Assembly: GCF_040096075.1 (NCBI RefSeq)
Contig: NZ_JBBMFJ010000007.1
Coordinates: forward strand, 47,624 to 111,623
DNA length: 64,000 bases
Origin: Brotaphodocola faecis
GTDB taxonomy: Bacteria; Bacillota; Clostridia; Lachnospirales; Lachnospiraceae
Direction: 5' to 3'
Shown here: positions 59,623 through 64,000 of the stretch, one piece after another
Numbering within the stretch: position 1 is the stretch's first letter
Layout: the number at the start of each line of letters is the position of its first letter
Position numbers and translations under genes: made by a program
The notes under the pieces: model-generated
Databases searched by the model: none
What the model was told of the DNA's origin: nothing
The model's input: the letters and a program-made list of their open reading frames with translations, nothing else

Positions 59623-60735
59623 ATGAAAAAAACAGCAGCAGTTGTACTTTGCGCAGCAATGATGCTTACCGCCTGCGGCGGCGCATCCACAACAGAGACC
59701 ACAGCAGCAGGAAGCCAGGCAGCAGGCTCTGAGGCAGCTTCTTCCGCAGAGGAGACAAAGACAGCTTCCGGAGACGCACAGAAGCTCGTATTATCCACAT
59801 ACGGCCTCAGCGAAGACATTTCCGAAGAGGAAGTTTACACACCGTTTGAGAACGAGTTCAACTGTGAGATCGTTACTGAGACAGGCGGTACAAACGACCG
59901 TTATACAAAGTTAGCGGCAGACCCGAACTCCACCATCGATGTGATCGAGCTCTCCCAGGCTATGACAGCGAAGGGCACTGACGAGGGACTTTTCGATACG
60001 ATCGACTTAAGCAAGATCCCGAACGCTGAGAAGTTGATTCCGGCTGCAAAGGAGATTGCAGAGGCAGGACAGGGTGTTCCGTACACCATCAACAGCATCG
60101 GCATCATCTACAACCCGGAGCTTACAGGATTTGAGCTCACAAGCTTTGATGACCTTTGGGACGAGCGTCTTGCAGGCATGGTTTCCATCCCGGAGATCAC
60201 AACAACATTCGGACCGGCTATGGTTTACGTTGCAAGCGACCACGCCGGCGTTGACGTAACAACAGACAACGGCGAGGCAGCTTTCAAGGCGCTTGCGGAC
60301 TTAAAGCCGAATCTTGTTAAGACTTACACAAAGTCTTCCGACCTGATCAACATGTTCACATCCGGTGAGGTTGCTGCAGCAGTTGTCGGTGACTTCGGTG
60401 TTCCGACGATCGTAGCCGCTAACCCGACACTTGTTTACGTTACACCGGACGGAGCTTACGCTAACTTCAACACCATCAACGTAACAAAGAACTGTGCGAA
60501 CAAAGAGCTTGCTTACGAGTACATCAACTACCGTATCAGCGAGGAGCTTCAGACAAAGACCGGTAAGGCATTAAACGAGGCACCGACAAACAAGGACGTT
60601 ACATTCACTGAGGAAGAGTCCAAGGATATGACCTACGGCGACAAGGCTGCAAAAGTTAAGGTTGTTGACTATGCTTTTGTAAACCCGATCTTAAATAACT
60701 GGATCGACCAGTGGAACAGAACGATCAACAACTAA
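59623..60735 (+). CDS. ABC transporter substrate-binding lipoprotein (PotD-like)
   Basis: The 370-residue lipoprotein has a lipobox LTAC (Cys about 18), a Ser/Thr/Ala linker, and a PotD/spermidine-type binding fold (VLSTYGLSEDISEEEVYTPFE, VPYTINSIGIIYNPE). The 249-bp gap before it has no gene and no hairpin strong enough to call. A longer in-frame reading from a GTG at 59473 is rejected because MKKTAAVV with AGAGGAG at 59623 is a clear signal-peptide start. Confidence 0.92.
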   Translation: MKKTAAVVLCAAMMLTACGGASTTETTAAGSQAAGSEAASSAEETKTASGDAQKLVLSTYGLSEDISEEEVYTPFENEFNCEIVTETGGTNDRYTKLAADPNSTIDVIELSQAMTAKGTDEGLFDTIDLSKIPNAEKLIPAAKEIAEAGQGVPYTINSIGIIYNPELTGFELTSFDDLWDERLAGMVSIPEITTTFGPAMVYVASDHAGVDVTTDNGEAAFKALADLKPNLVKTYTKSSDLINMFTSGEVAAAVVGDFGVPTIVAANPTLVYVTPDGAYANFNTINVTKNCANKELAYEYINYRISEELQTKTGKALNEAPTNKDVTFTEEESKDMTYGDKAAKVKVVDYAFVNPILNNWIDQWNRTINN

Positions 60736-60751
60736 TAACGAGGAATTTTAT

Positions 60752-62470
60752 ATGAGACCCGATTTCATTCTGAAAAATGTCATGGTCTATCAGACCTTCA
60801 GACAGTGTTTTGAAAAGCGGGATGTGGCAGTTGCAGGGGAAAAGTTTTATTGCATTTCCCCTGCAATTTCATATCCGGGAGTGCGGGAGATCGACGGCAA
60901 AGGCAGATACATGCTGCCTGGTCTCGTGGATATCCATATGCACATCGAGAGCTCGATGACATATCCGGGCGAGTTTTCAAGGATCACGCTTCCATATGGA
61001 GTAACAACGGTGGTTGCCGATGCCCACGAGATGGCGAACGTGTTCGGCATGGACGGCATCCGGGCATTTATGGCACAGAAGACGAAGCAGGATATCTTCT
61101 GGGCGATCCCGTCCAGTGTACCGGCGACGAATGAGAAGTTAGAGACAGCCGGGGCGTCACTTGGTGTAAAGGAAATCTCTGAGATGGCATCCTTAGATGG
61201 AGTTCTCTGCCTTGGAGAGATCATGAACTATAAGGACCTCTCAGCGGAAGGCGAGAGCCGGACGAGGGACCTCATTGATGTGTGCCGGAACGCGGGGAAG
61301 AATCTCCGAATCGAGGGACACTGCCCGGGACTTACGGGGGAGGACCTCAACCGCTTTATCTATGAAGGTGTCGACGCGGACCACACCCAGCAGACACCGC
61401 AGTCAGTGATGGAGAAGACGGAGCTTGGGATGTTTCTGGAGCTGCAGTTTAAATCCCTGACGCCGGAGGTCGTGAAGACCGTCTGCGACCATGAACTCTA
61501 TGAGAATGTGGCGCTGGTGACGGATGACACGATGGCAGATAAGCTTCTGACCGGACATCTTAACAAGATCATCGAGACGGCTGTGAAGGCAGGAATGCCG
61601 ATGGAGAAGGCGATCTACTGCGCGACCTGGACACCGTCGCGGCGGATGCACCTGGATGACAGAGGGATGATCGCGCCGGGAAAGATCGCAGACTTTATGC
61701 TGCTGGACAGTCTGGATGGGATCGATCCGGTTGTGGTTTATAAGAAAGGCGAGTGCGTGTACTGTAAGGCTGATGAGGTGTGTGGTGCGGTGGCAGCTGC
61801 GGCGTGCAGTTTCCCGGCTTCTTTTTACCACACGATCAACTGCCGTCCGGCGGAGATCTCCGACTTTGTGTTAAAGGCGGAAGATCCGGACGCGAAATGG
61901 GCGGAAGTCAATGTCATGAAGATCGGCACCTTCGGAACGGCGACCACGCCGGTGAAGCGCAGAGTCGAGGTGAAGGACGGTGTGCTTGACTGGAAGTCGG
62001 CGGGACTTTCCCTTGCAGTCGTTTTCGAGCGGTACAGCAAGAATGAAAATATCGGATATGGTCTTGTGGAAGGAGCGCTGACGAAACCGGGCGCTGTGGC
62101 CACTACGTGGTCCCACGACAGCCATAACCTGTTTGTCCTGGGAACAGATGAGAACGATATGAAACTGGCCCAGAGGCGCGTCCTGGAGCTCCAGGGGGCA
62201 TATGTGGTGCTCTCTGAAGGAAGATCCCTGGCAGAGGCGAGACTCACGATCGGCGGCATCGTGTCGGATCAGCCAGTCGAGGTTCTTGGACAGGAATTAA
62301 AGGAAGTGCGGGCGGCGATGGAAGGTCTTGGATATGTGAACAACAACGTGATCATGTCCATGTCCACGCTTTGTCTTCCGGTGTCTCCGAAGTTGAAGCT
62401 CACAGATCACGGGCTGCTGACGGTGCCGGGGCAGGAGCATGTGCCGTTGGTTGAAAAATATGAAGGATGA
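60752..62470 (+). CDS. ade: Adenine deaminase
   Basis: The 572-residue amidohydrolase-family enzyme deaminates adenine to hypoxanthine. The HxH motif is in DIHMHIESSM, with ADAHEMANVFG (metal-site His), GEIMNYKDL and IEGHCPGL. ACGAGG precedes the ATG 17 bp after the binding-protein gene. Together with the transporter it suggests uptake and salvage of adenine or adenine-containing compounds. Confidence 0.94.
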   Translation: MRPDFILKNVMVYQTFRQCFEKRDVAVAGEKFYCISPAISYPGVREIDGKGRYMLPGLVDIHMHIESSMTYPGEFSRITLPYGVTTVVADAHEMANVFGMDGIRAFMAQKTKQDIFWAIPSSVPATNEKLETAGASLGVKEISEMASLDGVLCLGEIMNYKDLSAEGESRTRDLIDVCRNAGKNLRIEGHCPGLTGEDLNRFIYEGVDADHTQQTPQSVMEKTELGMFLELQFKSLTPEVVKTVCDHELYENVALVTDDTMADKLLTGHLNKIIETAVKAGMPMEKAIYCATWTPSRRMHLDDRGMIAPGKIADFMLLDSLDGIDPVVVYKKGECVYCKADEVCGAVAAAACSFPASFYHTINCRPAEISDFVLKAEDPDAKWAEVNVMKIGTFGTATTPVKRRVEVKDGVLDWKSAGLSLAVVFERYSKNENIGYGLVEGALTKPGAVATTWSHDSHNLFVLGTDENDMKLAQRRVLELQGAYVVLSEGRSLAEARLTIGGIVSDQPVEVLGQELKEVRAAMEGLGYVNNNVIMSMSTLCLPVSPKLKLTDHGLLTVPGQEHVPLVEKYEG

Positions 62471-62480
62471 AATTAGAACG

Positions 62481-63836
62481 ATGAAGAAGATTATCAAAAA
62501 CGGCATTATTGTGACAATGAACGCGGCAGGTGATGTCTGGGATCATGGTTATGTAATGTTTGAGGACACGAAGATCCTGGCAGCAGGACCGGAGGAGGAC
62601 CTTGAAAAGAAGCTTCAGGAGTTTACTGCACAGGGCATTTTAAAGCCCGGGGAGACATTCGAAGAGATCGATGCGAAACGCGCCATCGTGATCCCGGGTC
62701 TCGTAAACACCCACTGCCACCTCGGAATGATCCCGTTCCGCGGTCTCGGGGACGACTGCAAGGACCGCCTGCGGGTGTTCCTGCTTCCGATGGAGAATCA
62801 GGCAATGGACGCGGAGATGGCCAGTCTTTCCACGAGATATGCCATCGGTGAGCTGCTGCTTTCCGGCGTGACGACGGTGCTTGATATGTACTATTTCGAG
62901 GAAGCTGTGGCGAAGGTCATGGACGAGATGGGGATCCGCGGAATCGCCGGTGAGACGGTGATGGAAAAGGATTCCTGCGACAGTAAGAACGCGGATGAGG
63001 CCATCGAGCGTGGAATTGCACTCATCGAAGCGTACAAAGATCACCCGCGCGTTTCCGGAGCGATCACGCCCCACGGAACGACGACCTGCAGACCGGAGAC
63101 CTTAAAGCGGGCCTATGAGGAGGATGTAAAGGCGGGAACCGTATTTACGCTTCATGTGGCGGAGATGGACTACGAGATGACCCAGTTAAGGGAACAGTAT
63201 GGCATGACGCCCATTGAGTTCATGGAACATATCGGAGTCCTCGGTCCGAATACGCTGACGGCTCACAGCATCCGCACGACGGAGCATGACGTGGAGATCC
63301 TCGCGAAACATGGCGCGTCCGTGGCCCACTGCATCGCCTCCAACACGAAGGCCGCAAAGGGCGTAGCCCCGGTGTCACTGATGCATAAGCACGGCATATC
63401 CGTCGGCTTCGGCACCGACGGTCCGGCGAGCGGAAATACGTTAGACCTGTTCATCCAGATGCGGATGTGTGAGAACTTCCACAAAAATGAACTCCGTGAC
63501 CGCAGCGCATTCCCGGCAAAAGAGGTTGTTTCCATGGCAACGATCGAGGGAGCAAGAGCGTTGGGACTCGGTGACATCACCGGTTCCATCGAGCCTGAAA
63601 AACAGGCGGATCTCGTCCTCGTAGAGACCGACTCCCCGAATATGTTCCCGGTATACGATCCGTATTCGGCTCTTGTGTACAGCGCGATTGCATCGAATGT
63701 GAGAGATGTTTACGTTGCGGGTGAGTGCCTCGTAAAGGAAAAGAAGCTTGTCCGTGAGGACTTCGCGAAGATCAGGAATGACCTTCGCGAGAAGATGGAG
63801 CAGACAGCGTTTAAGGATATGAAGAATCTGGTGTAG
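62481..63836 (+). CDS. Amidohydrolase, MTA/SAH-deaminase-like
   Basis: The 451-residue protein matches the TrzN/MtaD branch of amidohydrolases, which deaminate methylthioadenosine, S-adenosylhomocysteine or adenosine. Metal ligands are in NTHCHLGM, HVAEMDYE, TAHSI and GTDGPASGN. The start may be 62460 or 62481; the latter follows GAAGGA. It overlaps or nearly overlaps ade, so both deaminases are expressed together. Confidence 0.9.
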   Translation: MKKIIKNGIIVTMNAAGDVWDHGYVMFEDTKILAAGPEEDLEKKLQEFTAQGILKPGETFEEIDAKRAIVIPGLVNTHCHLGMIPFRGLGDDCKDRLRVFLLPMENQAMDAEMASLSTRYAIGELLLSGVTTVLDMYYFEEAVAKVMDEMGIRGIAGETVMEKDSCDSKNADEAIERGIALIEAYKDHPRVSGAITPHGTTTCRPETLKRAYEEDVKAGTVFTLHVAEMDYEMTQLREQYGMTPIEFMEHIGVLGPNTLTAHSIRTTEHDVEILAKHGASVAHCIASNTKAAKGVAPVSLMHKHGISVGFGTDGPASGNTLDLFIQMRMCENFHKNELRDRSAFPAKEVVSMATIEGARALGLGDITGSIEPEKQADLVLVETDSPNMFPVYDPYSALVYSAIASNVRDVYVAGECLVKEKKLVREDFAKIRNDLREKMEQTAFKDMKNLV

Positions 63837-63892
63837 AAGATAAATATCTTGACGGAAACTGTAAAAGAACATATAATTCTGAATATAGGACA

Positions 63893-63925
63893 AGGGGCTG
63901 TCGCACTAACGTGCGGCAGCTCATT
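63893..63925. repeat. Palindromic GGGGCTGTCGCAC-type hairpin
   Basis: GCTGTCGCAC (63897-63906) pairs with GTGCGGCAGC (63911-63920) around TAAC, followed by TCATTTTATA. It is the counterpart of the palindrome at 55405-55450 at the other end of the LysR-ABC-deaminase module. Confidence 0.65.
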
Positions 63926-63942
63926 TTATATATCCAACACAA

Positions 63943-63972
63943 AACGCCGAGCTTCGAAAAGCCCGGCGTTCG
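63943..63972 (+). terminator. Second hairpin at the window end
   Basis: AACGCCGAGC pairs imperfectly with GCCCGGCGTT around TTCGAAAA. It may back up the preceding hairpin as a terminator. Confidence 0.55.
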
Positions 63973-64000
63973 TGGTATAATTAGTTTATGCTATTAAACA

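Overview
The window reads as chromosomal DNA of a Gram-positive anaerobe of the Lachnospiraceae/Clostridium XIVa type. This is inferred from AGGAGG-type ribosome binding sites, intrinsic terminators after most operons, clostridial families (DUF3793, DUF6110, FeoB-associated Cys-rich protein, subtype-B tannase-like lipoprotein, LytS/LytTR/CstA set) and the absence of outer-membrane genes. No tRNA, rRNA, CRISPR array or prophage was recognised. Most genes are on the + strand.

Layout. 1-4.3 kb: the end of an SSB-like gene, an ATP:corrinoid adenosyltransferase-like gene, then a lysine riboswitch with terminator ahead of dapA-dapB, a small lipoprotein and an unrecognised membrane protein. 4.4-9 kb: purF, purB, purA. 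9-12.5 kb: two tandem AAA-ATPase-like/PD-(D/E)XK genes, the second frameshifted. 12.5-20 kb: aldose epimerase, HAD phosphatase, a LytS/LytTR two-component system next to a CstA transporter whose promoter carries three direct repeats at exact 21-bp spacing, and an uncharacterised membrane protein. 20-22.7 kb: IclR regulator, KDPG/KHG aldolase and KDG kinase. 22.7-25.8 kb: small membrane protein, secreted repeat protein with a MerR-type promoter, and a MerR regulator.

26-41.7 kb is a metal-homeostasis block: DUF3793-flavodoxin, tannase-like lipoprotein, znuACB, feoA-feoA-feoB with a Cys-rich partner, a short Fur-like protein, DUF6110, an unusual P1B-type ATPase, a DtxR-family regulator and two COG0523 GTPases, the first with a very large His/Asp/Cys insert. 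A 16-bp palindromic motif (GTTAGC-N5-CTAAC-like) recurs at several promoters here and suggests one iron regulon. The short Fur-like gene, DUF6110 and ATPase set resembles ferrosome loci.

41.8-48 kb: carbamate kinase, CPBP protease, glycosyltransferase, and a preQ1-riboswitch-controlled queD-queE-folE-queC-queF operon. 48-52.5 kb: a TRAP transporter whose large permease is fused in one 1115-residue chain to two tandem, nearly identical DctP-type binding domains; this is the most striking gene in the window. 52.5-55.4 kb: metalloprotease, acylphosphatase, XRE regulator, GGDEF protein, an orphan leader RNA with tiny ORFs, and a 166-bp group II intron remnant behind its terminator. 55.4-64 kb: a LysR-controlled module with a PotABCD-type ABC transporter, adenine deaminase and an MTA/SAH-deaminase-like amidohydrolase, bounded on both sides by related palindromes.

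A family of small interspersed repeats with GTAACTG...CAGTTAC ends is scattered between genes. Full copies are about 133 bp and are flanked by perfect 8-bp target-site duplications. A 27-bp minimal form also carries a perfect 8-bp duplication, so these look like MITEs, including an extremely short mobile unit.
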